Assembly (NCBI GenBank): GCA_043736155.1 | Contig: JAYTDA010000038.1 | Location: forward strand, 1-10,104 | DNA from: JANNRR01 sp043736155 | GTDB lineage: Bacteria; Pseudomonadota; Alphaproteobacteria; Rhodobacterales; Rhodobacteraceae | Direction of reading: 5' to 3' | Length of the DNA: 10,104 nt | Shown: piece after piece, positions 1-6,170 of the stretch | Position numbering within the stretch: position 1 is the first letter of the stretch | Layout of the letters: every line of letters starts with the position of its first letter | Notes under the pieces: model-generated | Told to the model about the DNA's origin: nothing | Seen by the model: only the letters and a program-made list of their open reading frames with translations | Database searches by the model: none | Program-made: the position numbers and the translations under genes

Positions 1-852
1 GCCGGCGGCAAGCGGCTGCGCCCGATGCTGACGCTGGCCACCGCGCGGATGTGCGGCTACGGCGGCCCCTTTCACATCCATCTGGCGGCGACGGTTGAAT
101 TCATCCACACCGCCACCCTGCTGCATGATGATGTGGTTGACGAGTCGGCGCAGCGGCGCGGGCGGCCCACCGCCAATCTGCTGTGGGACAACAAATCCTC
201 GGTTCTGGTCGGGGATTACCTGTTTGCCCGGTCGTTTCAGTTGATGGTCGATACCGGGTCGCTGCGGGTGCTGGATATCCTTGCCAACGCCTCGGCGGTG
301 ATTGCCGAAGGCGAAGTGCTGCAACTGACGGCGGCCCAGGATCTGGCCACCGATGCGGCGATCTATCTGCAAGTGGTACGCGGCAAAACCGCCGCGCTGT
401 TTGCCGCAGCGACCGAAGTCGGTGGGGTGATCGCCGGGGCTTCGGAGCCGCAGATCGCCGCCCTGCATGCCTATGGCGATGCGCTGGGGATATCATTTCA
501 GATCATCGACGATCTGCTGGACTATACCGGCAGCAGCGCCAGCATCGGCAAGAATGTCGGCGACGATTTCCGCGAGCGCAAGCTGACGCTGCCGGTGATC
601 AAGGCGGTGGCCAAAGCCGATGCGGCAGAGCGGGCCTTCTGGCAGCGCACCATCGAACAGGGTGACCAGCGCGACGGCGATCTGGACCAGGCTTTGGCCT
701 TGCTGCACCGCCATGGCGCATTGGAGGAAGCACGCTCGGAGGCACTGGCCTGGTCCCACAAGGCGCAGGAGGCGCTGGCCGTTCTGCCCTCGCATGAACT
801 GCGCGACCTGTTGGCCGACCTTGCCGATTATGTGGTCAGCCGGTCGTCCTGA
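1..852 (+). CDS. ispB: Long-chain polyprenyl diphosphate synthase, 5'-truncated by the window edge
   Basis: Trans-type prenyltransferase that extends farnesyl diphosphate with IPP to make the polyprenyl tail of ubiquinone; cytosolic, Mg-dependent. The frame is already open at base 1 and reads AGGKRLRPML, the family's N-terminal substrate-binding motif, so the ATG at base 25 is internal. I estimate about 50 N-terminal residues are missing. In the 283 visible residues the first Asp-rich motif is DDVVD (about 43-47) after LLH, GKTA is near 128-131, and the second Asp-rich motif is DDLLD (about 170-174) within FQIIDDLLDY. The stop is at 850-852. The 3' end overlaps the convergent ispE gene by 25 bp. 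Product length cannot be read from the fragment: decaprenyl (ubiquinone-10) would be usual for Rhodobacterales, and ddsA or sdsA are equivalent names. Family very sure, chain length not. Confidence 0.95.
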   Translation, partial: AGGKRLRPMLTLATARMCGYGGPFHIHLAATVEFIHTATLLHDDVVDESAQRRGRPTANLLWDNKSSVLVGDYLFARSFQLMVDTGSLRVLDILANASAVIAEGEVLQLTAAQDLATDAAIYLQVVRGKTAALFAAATEVGGVIAGASEPQIAALHAYGDALGISFQIIDDLLDYTGSSASIGKNVGDDFRERKLTLPVIKAVAKADAAERAFWQRTIEQGDQRDGDLDQALALLHRHGALEEARSEALAWSHKAQEALAVLPSHELRDLLADLADYVVSRSS

Positions 853-1709
853 GCGGTCAACGGCGGCAGCGGCCGGGTGCCGACAACCCACCAGCCGGGA
901 TGCGCGGCCTGCAACGCTGCGGTGGCCGGCATTGCGGCGCTTTCTTCGGCAAACAGCCCGAAACAGGTGGCACCCGAGCCTGACATTCGCGCCAGCAAGC
1001 ACCCGGCCTGATCCGCCAGCGCCGCCAGCACCCGGGCAATCACCGGTTCAATCGCCACCGCCGCCGGTTGCAGATCATTGCGCTGCGCCGCCAGCCAGCG
1101 GGCAAGTGCCCCGGCATCGGCCAGATGCGGCACCTCCGGCATTGCCGGGTTTTGCCGCGATGCCAGCGCCCGGAAGATCGCCGGGGTTGGCACTGCCACC
1201 CCCGGATTGACCAGCACCAGCCAAAAGCCGGGCAAGGGTGGCACCGGGTCCAGCATCTCGCCAATCCCGCGCATCCGGGCGGGACACCCGGCCAGACAGA
1301 CCGGCACATCGGCCCCCAGTTGCAACAGCGCCGCCGCGTCGGGCAAGGGCTGACCGGTCAGCCGCGCCAACAGCCGCAGGGTTGCCGCCGCATCGGCAGT
1401 CCCGCCGCCGATGCCGGAGGCGACTGGCAGATGTTTTTCCAGCCGCAGCGCCAGCGGCGGTGCCGCCGCCATCAGCCGTGCCGCCCGCAACACCAGATTG
1501 TCGCCCCCCGCCGGTACGCCACTGGCCATCGGGCCGGTGACCGTCAGTGACAGCGTCGGGGCGCGGCGGGCGCTGATCCGGTCAGCCAGTTCGGCAAACA
1601 CCACCAGACTGTCCAGCAGGTGATAGCCATCGGCACGCTGGCCGGTGACATGCAGCGTCAGATTGATCTTGGCGGCTGCGGGTTCAGACAGGGTGCCGTC
1701 AGTTGCCAT
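828..1709 (-). CDS. ispE: 4-diphosphocytidyl-2-C-methyl-D-erythritol kinase (IspE)
   Basis: GHMP-family kinase that phosphorylates CDP-methylerythritol with ATP, the fourth step of the MEP pathway to IPP and DMAPP; cytosolic. The 293-residue protein has the usual family length. Visible motifs are AAAKINLTLHV with catalytic-region Lys14 and DGYHLLDS, the glycine-rich ATP loop PVASGIGGGTADAA (95-108), LGADVP with the expected catalytic Asp134, and the C-terminal GHMP motif MSGSGATCFG (242-251). I chose the ATG at 1709, which overlaps the upstream TPR gene by 11 bp. An in-frame GTG at 1724 would add five residues and has a GAGGG run about 11 nt upstream, so it remains possible. The gene is the last of a minus-strand group, and its 3' end overlaps the convergent polyprenyl synthase. 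Both genes serve isoprenoid synthesis. Confidence 0.95.
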   Translation of the reverse strand: MATDGTLSEPAAAKINLTLHVTGQRADGYHLLDSLVVFAELADRISARRAPTLSLTVTGPMASGVPAGGDNLVLRAARLMAAAPPLALRLEKHLPVASGIGGGTADAAATLRLLARLTGQPLPDAAALLQLGADVPVCLAGCPARMRGIGEMLDPVPPLPGFWLVLVNPGVAVPTPAIFRALASRQNPAMPEVPHLADAGALARWLAAQRNDLQPAAVAIEPVIARVLAALADQAGCLLARMSGSGATCFGLFAEESAAMPATAALQAAHPGWWVVGTRPLPPLTAQDDRLTT

Positions 1710-3423
1710 CGGCGGTGACGGCACCGGGCACTGCGCCCTCGTCTTTCAGCACCGCATCCAGCCCCAGTTCCAGCTTGCGCCGGATCCGCGCCTCGTCCTT
1801 GACGGTGGGTTTGAACGACAGCGCGCGGTGCCACTGAAACTCGGCTTCCAGCTTGCGGCCAACCGCCCAGTAGACATCGCCCAGATGGTCATTCAGGATC
1901 GGGTCAACCGCTTCCAGTTCCACCGCGCGTTCCATCGGCACCAGTGCCTCGGTGGTGCGGCCAAGCCGATAGAGCGCCCAGCCCAGACTGTCGACGATGT
2001 AGCCATCATCGGGCCGCGCCGCCACCGCCTTTTCGATCATCGCCAGTGCCTCATCCAGATTGCGGTTGGCATCGACAAAGGAATAGCCAAGGTAATTCAG
2101 CACCTGCGGCTGATCCGGGCTGAGGTGCAGCGCCAGCCGCATGTCGGCCTCGGCCAGCGCCATGCTGGCGGTGCGTTCATGGGCGATGCCACGGGTGTAA
2201 TAGACCACCCAATGCGATGGAGCGGGGTCGCCAAGGCCGGCAATCGCCTGATCATAGGCGATGATGGCATCGGCATAACGTTCCATCATGCGGTACATGT
2301 CACCCAGGGTCACCAGCACCACCGGGGCCTCGGGATGGCTCTTGGCCAGTTGCTGCATCACCTCCAGCGCCGCATCTTTTCGGCCCGCGCGTGACAGGGC
2401 ATCGGCCCGGCCCAGTTCGGCCTGGACAAAGGCGGGGCTGTCGGCGGCGACGCGGTTGAAGGTCCGGGTCGCCAGATCATATTGTTCCTGACGGGTCAGG
2501 ATATCGCCCGACAGCAGGATGGCATCGACATTGTCGGGGCGCAGATATTCGGCGATGCGGGTATAGATCAGGGTAATCTCATCCTCGGCATCGCCGCTGA
2601 GGGCTGCGGCCAGCGACAAAAACGCCTCGGCCTCGCCTTCGAGTGCGGTGCGGACACTGTCGAACGGCAGCACTTCGCCCGCGACCAGCCGGTCGCGCAG
2701 GTGCTTCATGCCGGGGTCAAGTTCGACATCATAGGCGGCGTCGATCAGTTCGATCGCATCCTGGTTGCGTTCCAGTTGGCTGAGCACCTGGGCCTGGGCC
2801 ACGATGCCGCGCCGGTCCAGGGTGATCGGCCCGGCGGCAGTGCCGGACAGGATCAGGTCGGCCCCTTCGAAATCGCCTGCAGAAGCCAAGGCCAGCGCCT
2901 TGTGATACATGGCAAAACTGGTCAGACCTGCGCCTTTTGACAGGGTGTCGAACCCCGCCAGCGCATCATTGGCCCGGCCCTGCCCCAGATCGGCCCAGGA
3001 TTTGACCAGCCCGCTCAGCAACGGGCCCAGATCGCGGCCAGCGGCAAAATCGGCCGCAACCTCGTCATAGGCTTCGCGTTTCAACTGGTCTGCCAACAGC
3101 ACCAGATCGGCCATCTGGCTGGTGTTGCCCGATTGTTTCAGCACCCGGGCAATCGGCACGGCACGGTCAACCGCCCCCAGCCCGACCTGCGCCAACAGCG
3201 CATTTTCCAACAGCACCGGGTTACCCGGATCGCGCACCAGCGCCTCGGTGTAATAGGTGGCGGCATTGGTATAATCAGCCGAATCGCTGGCCTGACGCGC
3301 CGCGAGGTAAGCCCCCGCCAGACCATCGGACCAGTTCTTGTCTGTGCCATCCGCCAAAGACGGCAAAGCGGCCAGACACAGGGCAAAGGCGGTGGCGTGG
3401 CGGAGCGGGGTCAGGCGTTTCAC
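1699..3423 (-). CDS. Exported tetratricopeptide-repeat protein
   Basis: Predicted 574-residue TPR protein of unknown role, probably periplasmic or attached to the membrane as an interaction scaffold. The GTG start at 3423 gives a clear Sec signal peptide: KR near the N-terminus, the hydrophobic stretch ATAFALCLAALPSLA, and likely cleavage after Ala24. An AGAGG site lies 8 nt upstream. The frame stays open 54 codons further upstream, but that extension would bury the signal peptide. TPR-like helical pairs are visible near residues 34-67 and in a continuous C-terminal array: about 366-396, 405-436, 438-471, 472-505 and 506-539. Examples are LGDMYRMMERYADAIIAYDQ and LGWALYRLGRTTEALVPMER. The middle (about 100-360) is alpha-helical-looking and less regular. 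No enzyme motif is seen. It overlaps ispE by 11 bp, so the two are probably co-transcribed. Confidence 0.88.
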   Translation of the reverse strand: MKRLTPLRHATAFALCLAALPSLADGTDKNWSDGLAGAYLAARQASDSADYTNAATYYTEALVRDPGNPVLLENALLAQVGLGAVDRAVPIARVLKQSGNTSQMADLVLLADQLKREAYDEVAADFAAGRDLGPLLSGLVKSWADLGQGRANDALAGFDTLSKGAGLTSFAMYHKALALASAGDFEGADLILSGTAAGPITLDRRGIVAQAQVLSQLERNQDAIELIDAAYDVELDPGMKHLRDRLVAGEVLPFDSVRTALEGEAEAFLSLAAALSGDAEDEITLIYTRIAEYLRPDNVDAILLSGDILTRQEQYDLATRTFNRVAADSPAFVQAELGRADALSRAGRKDAALEVMQQLAKSHPEAPVVLVTLGDMYRMMERYADAIIAYDQAIAGLGDPAPSHWVVYYTRGIAHERTASMALAEADMRLALHLSPDQPQVLNYLGYSFVDANRNLDEALAMIEKAVAARPDDGYIVDSLGWALYRLGRTTEALVPMERAVELEAVDPILNDHLGDVYWAVGRKLEAEFQWHRALSFKPTVKDEARIRRKLELGLDAVLKDEGAVPGAVTADGN

Positions 3424-3431
3424 GTCATGGG

Positions 3432-3436
3432 CCTCT
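3432..3436 (-). promoter_or_regulatory. Ribosome binding site that fixes the TPR-gene start
   Basis: On the minus strand AGAGG lies 8 nt before the GTG at 3423. This supports GTG as the true start rather than the longer open frame. An ATG at 3428 between them is out of frame and meets a stop after two codons. Confidence 0.6.
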
Positions 3437-3463
3437 GGGTCAGGGATGCGACTGGTCCGGGCA

Positions 3464-3492
3464 AACCTAGTGCTGGTGGCGGGCCAAGGCAA
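3464..3492 (-). promoter_or_regulatory. Weak candidate promoter for the TPR-ispE transcript
   Basis: Minus-strand TTGCCT (3487-3492) and TAGGTT (3464-3469) are separated by 17 bp and would start transcription about 33 nt before the TPR gene. The -35 box matches consensus at 4 of 6 positions and the -10 box at 3 of 6. The position makes sense because a terminator lies just upstream at 3567-3592, so the TPR gene needs its own promoter. The sequence alone is weak evidence. Confidence 0.3.
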
Positions 3493-3566
3493 TGCAAGCC
3501 GTGGCCCTGACGTCTTTACCGGCGAATGCTCGCCAGAACGTGAACGATGTCGGGATTTCTTTGCAT

Positions 3567-3592
3567 AAAAAGGCGGGGGTTTCACACCCCCC
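3567..3592 (-). terminator. Intrinsic terminator after ETF-QO
   Basis: Read on the minus strand, GGGGGT, a GTGAA loop and ACCCCC form a GC-rich hairpin. It is followed by GCC and then five T residues (3571 to 3567), the classic Rho-independent arrangement. It lies about 90 nt after the ETF-QO stop and before the TPR gene, so it should end the ETF-QO transcript. An alternative register pairs CGGGGG with CCCCCG. Confidence 0.65.
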
Positions 3593-3632
3593 GAGCCATT
3601 GGTGCTTGAACCAATGGCGCAACCAATGGCTC
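3593..3632. repeat. Three-armed inverted repeat with two exclusive pairings
   Basis: GAGCCATTGGT (3593-3603) is a perfect reverse complement of ACCAATGGCTC (3622-3632), giving an 11-bp stem. Its inner part GCCATTGGT (3595-3603) also pairs perfectly with ACCAATGGC (3610-3618), giving a 9-bp stem with loop GCTTGA. The first arm can use only one partner at a time. It sits between the ETF-QO stop and the minus-strand terminator, so it would be in the ETF-QO 3' UTR. Confidence 0.7.
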
Positions 3633-3637
3633 ACCCC

Positions 3638-3654
3638 CGTGGAGTATTTCCACG
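3638..3654. repeat. Small hairpin around GGAGTATTTCC next to the ETF-QO stop
   Basis: CGTGGA (3638-3643), loop GTATT and TCCACG (3649-3654) make a perfect 6-bp stem, followed by GAAAAAC. From memory, GGAGTATTT / GGATATTT motifs followed by A-rich sequence recur after many genes in Rhodobacterales. This looks like a member of that family, but I cannot count copies here. It may act as part of the ETF-QO 3' end. Confidence 0.5.
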
Positions 3655-3679
3655 AAAAACAAGCTGCAAGAACAGGCGG

Positions 3680-5332
3680 TCACATGTTCGGATAGTTCGG
3701 CCCGTCGCCACCCTGGGGGGTGACCCAGGTGATATTCTGGCTGGGATCCTTGATGTCGCAGGTCTTGCAATGAACGCAGTTCTGGAAATTGATCTGGAAC
3801 CGCGGTGCCTTGCCCGGTTCGTCGATCACTTCATAGACCCCGGCGGGGCAGTAGCGCTGTGCCGGTTCGGCGTATTGCGGCAGGTTGACGGCAATCGGGA
3901 TCGAGGGGTCGGTCAGCCGCAGATGTGCAGGCTGGTTTTCCGCGTGGTTGGTAAAGCTGAACGCCACATTGGTCAGCCGGTCAAAGCTGAGGCTGCCATC
4001 GGGTTTCGGATAGGCAATCGGCTTGTGGTCGGCGGCAAGGCCGGTGGCGGCGGCATCGGTCTTGCCGTGTTTCATCGTACCGAGCAGGCTGAGGCCGAAC
4101 AGGTTGTTGGTCCACATGTCGAACCCGCCAAGGCCCAGCGACGCCAACAGGCCATAGCGCGACCACAGCGGTTTGACATTGCGCACCTGTTTCAGATCAC
4201 GCGCTATCGGGCCGGTGCGGACTGCGGTTTCATAGGCTGCCAGTTCATCGCCGGCACGGCCAGCGCCGATGGCGGCATGGGCCGCCTCGGCTGCGGCGAT
4301 GCCCGACAGCATCGCATTATGATTGCCCTTGATCCGCGGCACATTGACCAGCCCCGCCGAACAACCGAGCAGCGCGACCCCCGGTGCCACCAGTTTCGGG
4401 ATCGACTGCCAGCCGCCTTCGCTGATCGCCCGGGCGCCATAGGCGATGCGTTTGCCGCCCTGCAGCAGGTCCGCCACCATGGGATGATGTTTGAACCGCT
4501 GAAATTCCATATAGGGGTACAGATGCGGGTTCTGATAGTTCAGGTGGACGACAAAGCCGACATAGACCTGATTGTTTTCAAGGTGATAGATGAAACTTCC
4601 ACCGCCGGCATTGCCACCCAGCGGCCATCCCATCGTATGGGTCACCGAGCCAAGCCGGTGTTTGGCGGGGTCGATCTGCCAGATCTCCTTCATGCCAAGG
4701 CCGTATTTCTGCGGCTGTTTGCCCGCGTCCAGCGCATATTTCGCAATCACCTGCTTGGCCAATGACCCCCGCACCCCTTCGGACAGCAAGACATATTTGC
4801 CCAGCAGGTCCATGCCGGGTTCATAGTTCGGCCCCTCGGTGCCATCGGGGTTACGGCCAAACTCCCCTGCCACCACGCCGCGCACTTCGCCGTTTTCGCC
4901 ATAGACCAGTGCCGAACAGGACATGCCAGGAAATATTTCCACCCCCAGCGCCTCGGCCTGGCCCGCCAGCCAGCGGCAGACATTGCCCATCGACACGATG
5001 TAATTGCCGTGGTTGGACATCAAGGGCGGCATCAGCGCATTGGGAATGCGCAGGCGCCCGGCTTCGCCCAGCAGGTAAAACGCATCAGACACCACCGGCA
5101 CCGTCACCGGTGCCCCGCTGGTTTTCCAGTCCGGGATCAGCGCATCCAGCCCCGATGGGTCCAGTACCGCGCCTGACAGGATATGGGCACCGACTTCGGA
5201 GCCTTTTTCCAGCACCACCACGGTCAGACCGGCATCCAGCTGTTTCAGACGGATCGCGGCAGACAGCCCGGCGGGGCCGGCGCCAACGATCACCACGTCA
5301 TAGTCCATCTGCTCGCGTGCCACATCCGCCAT
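3680..5332 (-). CDS. Electron transfer flavoprotein-ubiquinone oxidoreductase (ETF-QO)
   Basis: Membrane-associated iron-sulfur flavoenzyme. It takes electrons from reduced ETF, produced by acyl-CoA and similar dehydrogenases, and passes them to ubiquinone. The 550-residue protein is full length for the bacterial family. The N-terminus has the FAD dinucleotide-binding motif GAGPAG (17-22) after DYDVVIV and acidic Glu42 at the end of the second strand. The middle carries the family segments GWPLGGNAGGGSFIYH (235-250) and LLGCSAGLVNVPRIKGNHNA (321-340). The C-terminus has the four 4Fe-4S ligands Cys495, Cys519, Cys522 and Cys525 in YCPAGVYE and NCVHCKTCD. The ATG at 5332 is preceded by a G-rich stretch (GGGGCAAG). 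The etfAB genes are not in the window. The gene stands alone, with divergent greA upstream and a terminator downstream. Assignment is secure. Confidence 0.97.
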   Translation of the reverse strand: MADVAREQMDYDVVIVGAGPAGLSAAIRLKQLDAGLTVVVLEKGSEVGAHILSGAVLDPSGLDALIPDWKTSGAPVTVPVVSDAFYLLGEAGRLRIPNALMPPLMSNHGNYIVSMGNVCRWLAGQAEALGVEIFPGMSCSALVYGENGEVRGVVAGEFGRNPDGTEGPNYEPGMDLLGKYVLLSEGVRGSLAKQVIAKYALDAGKQPQKYGLGMKEIWQIDPAKHRLGSVTHTMGWPLGGNAGGGSFIYHLENNQVYVGFVVHLNYQNPHLYPYMEFQRFKHHPMVADLLQGGKRIAYGARAISEGGWQSIPKLVAPGVALLGCSAGLVNVPRIKGNHNAMLSGIAAAEAAHAAIGAGRAGDELAAYETAVRTGPIARDLKQVRNVKPLWSRYGLLASLGLGGFDMWTNNLFGLSLLGTMKHGKTDAAATGLAADHKPIAYPKPDGSLSFDRLTNVAFSFTNHAENQPAHLRLTDPSIPIAVNLPQYAEPAQRYCPAGVYEVIDEPGKAPRFQINFQNCVHCKTCDIKDPSQNITWVTPQGGDGPNYPNM

Positions 5333-5366
5333 GATCTTGCCCCGTCTGCCTTGGATACCCGTGGAA

Positions 5367-5396
5367 CGGTTACCTTACCGCAACCGGCAGGGTCAA
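5367..5396 (-). promoter_or_regulatory. Weak candidate promoter for ETF-QO
   Basis: In the 245-bp divergent region between ETF-QO and greA, minus-strand TTGACC (5391-5396) is a 5 of 6 match to the -35 consensus. An 18-bp spacer leads to TAACCG (5367-5372), a poor -10 box. GGTTACC and CGGTT/AACCG short inverted repeats overlap it. No convincing greA promoter is visible; the best is TTGCAT at 5487-5492 with a poor -10 at 5510-5515. Confidence 0.25.
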
Positions 5397-5531
5397 CCGG
5401 AACGCGACATCCTCCGGTTGCTCTGCGGCAGGTCCATGGGCACCAGTGGGCTGTGGCGGCTTTGCGCCCTGGATGACGCGACCCCCTTGCATTCTTTGCG
5501 TCCATGCGGTCTGGTAAAGCCAATCGAGGAA

Positions 5532-5566
5532 AAGCGTCGCGGTTTGCCGTGGCGCTTCGTGTTTTT
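5532..5566 (+). terminator. Terminator-like hairpin in the greA leader (possible attenuator)
   Basis: AAGCGTCGCGG (5532-5542), loop TTTG and CCGTGGCGCTT (5547-5557) pair over 11 positions without a bulge, followed by CGTG and a run of five T (5562-5566). Two of the pairs are G-U wobbles (5537 with 5552, 5539 with 5550). They pair only in plus-strand RNA; the opposite strand would have A-C mismatches. The structure ends just before the greA ribosome binding site (AGAGG, 5570-5574), so folding would stop elongation or hinder ribosome access. Function is inferred. The E. coli greA leader is known to be attenuated, yielding the GraL RNAs. Confidence 0.6.
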
Positions 5567-5577
5567 GGCAGAGGCTG

Positions 5578-6048
5578 ATGGAAAAGATACCGATGACGCG
5601 CAGCGGCCACGATGCGCTGGATGGCGAGTTGAAACTGTTGAAATCGGTGGAGCGTCCCGCCGTGATCCGCGCCATAGCCGAGGCGCGCGAACATGGCGAC
5701 CTGTCGGAAAACGCCGAATATCACGCCGCCCGCGAAAAGCAGAGCTTTATCGAAGGCCGGATCAAGGAGCTGGAATCGATCCTGTCGCTGACCGAGGTGA
5801 TCGACCCGACCCGGTTTTCCGGCACCATCAAGTTCGGTGCGACCGTCACGCTGCTGGATGTGGATACCGGGGAACAGCGCACCTATCAGATCGTCGGCGA
5901 ACCCGAAGCCGACATTGAAAACGGCATGCTCAACATCCGCTCGCCGCTGGCCCGTGCCCTGATCGGCAAAGACGAAGGCGACAGTGTGGACGTCAAGACG
6001 CCAGGCGGTCAGCGCAGCTATGAAATCATTCGCATCCAGTTTGTCTAG
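5578..6048 (+). CDS. greA: Transcription elongation factor GreA
   Basis: GreA binds RNA polymerase through the secondary channel and stimulates cleavage of backtracked transcripts so elongation can resume. At 156 residues it has nearly the E. coli length. The N-terminal coiled coil (about 10-75) carries REHGDLSENAEYHAAREKQ, with the tip acidic residues Asp41 and Glu44 conserved. The C-terminal FKBP-like domain holds IKFGATVTLLD (85-94), YQIVGEPEAD, SPLARALIGK (122-131) and VKTPGGQ. The start at 5578 gives MEKIPMT, which matches the usual GreA N-terminus. AGAGG lies only 3 nt before the ATG, a short spacing. A terminator-like hairpin ends 20 nt before the start, suggesting control by attenuation. 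A membrane-protein gene follows after 122 bp in the same direction. Confidence 0.97.
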   Translation: MEKIPMTRSGHDALDGELKLLKSVERPAVIRAIAEAREHGDLSENAEYHAAREKQSFIEGRIKELESILSLTEVIDPTRFSGTIKFGATVTLLDVDTGEQRTYQIVGEPEADIENGMLNIRSPLARALIGKDEGDSVDVKTPGGQRSYEIIRIQFV

Positions 6049-6049
6049 G

Positions 6050-6093
6050 GCAAATCAGGGGACGGCGGGGACCGGTTTTGCCGCCAGATTTGC
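6050..6093 (+). repeat. Two-tier inverted repeat just after greA
   Basis: GCAAATC (6050-6056) pairs with GATTTGC (6087-6093). Inside it, GGCGG (6064-6068) pairs with CCGCC (6081-6085), with a one-sided internal loop. It begins two bases after the greA stop. No T-run follows, so it is not a standard intrinsic terminator. It could stabilise the greA 3' end or separate expression of the next gene. Confidence 0.45.
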
Positions 6094-6170
6094 GAAGAAT
6101 CAAGGGGTTATACCAGGTCTGGCGGTGCTGTCATCGCCTGAGCTGGTCTGGGGCCGCGAAAGGATGACTG

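Noticed and set aside
1645..2394. 249-codon open frame on the plus strand, opposite the TPR gene
   Set aside because: It mirrors a well-supported coding gene in GC-rich DNA, has no recognisable domain and no ribosome binding site. The same holds for the plus-strand frame at 2482-2940.
3424..3585. N-terminal extension of the TPR protein by 54 codons
   Set aside because: It would place a signal peptide internally and run through the terminator region. The GTG at 3423 has a good ribosome binding site.
3599..4765. 388-codon open frame on the plus strand, opposite ETF-QO
   Set aside because: ETF-QO on the other strand has full motif support. The opposite frame is an antisense by-product of codon bias, although it is long.
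5290..5724. 144-codon minus-strand frame across the ETF-QO/greA intergenic region
   Set aside because: It overlaps the starts of both flanking genes on the wrong strand or frame and shows no family similarity that I can see.
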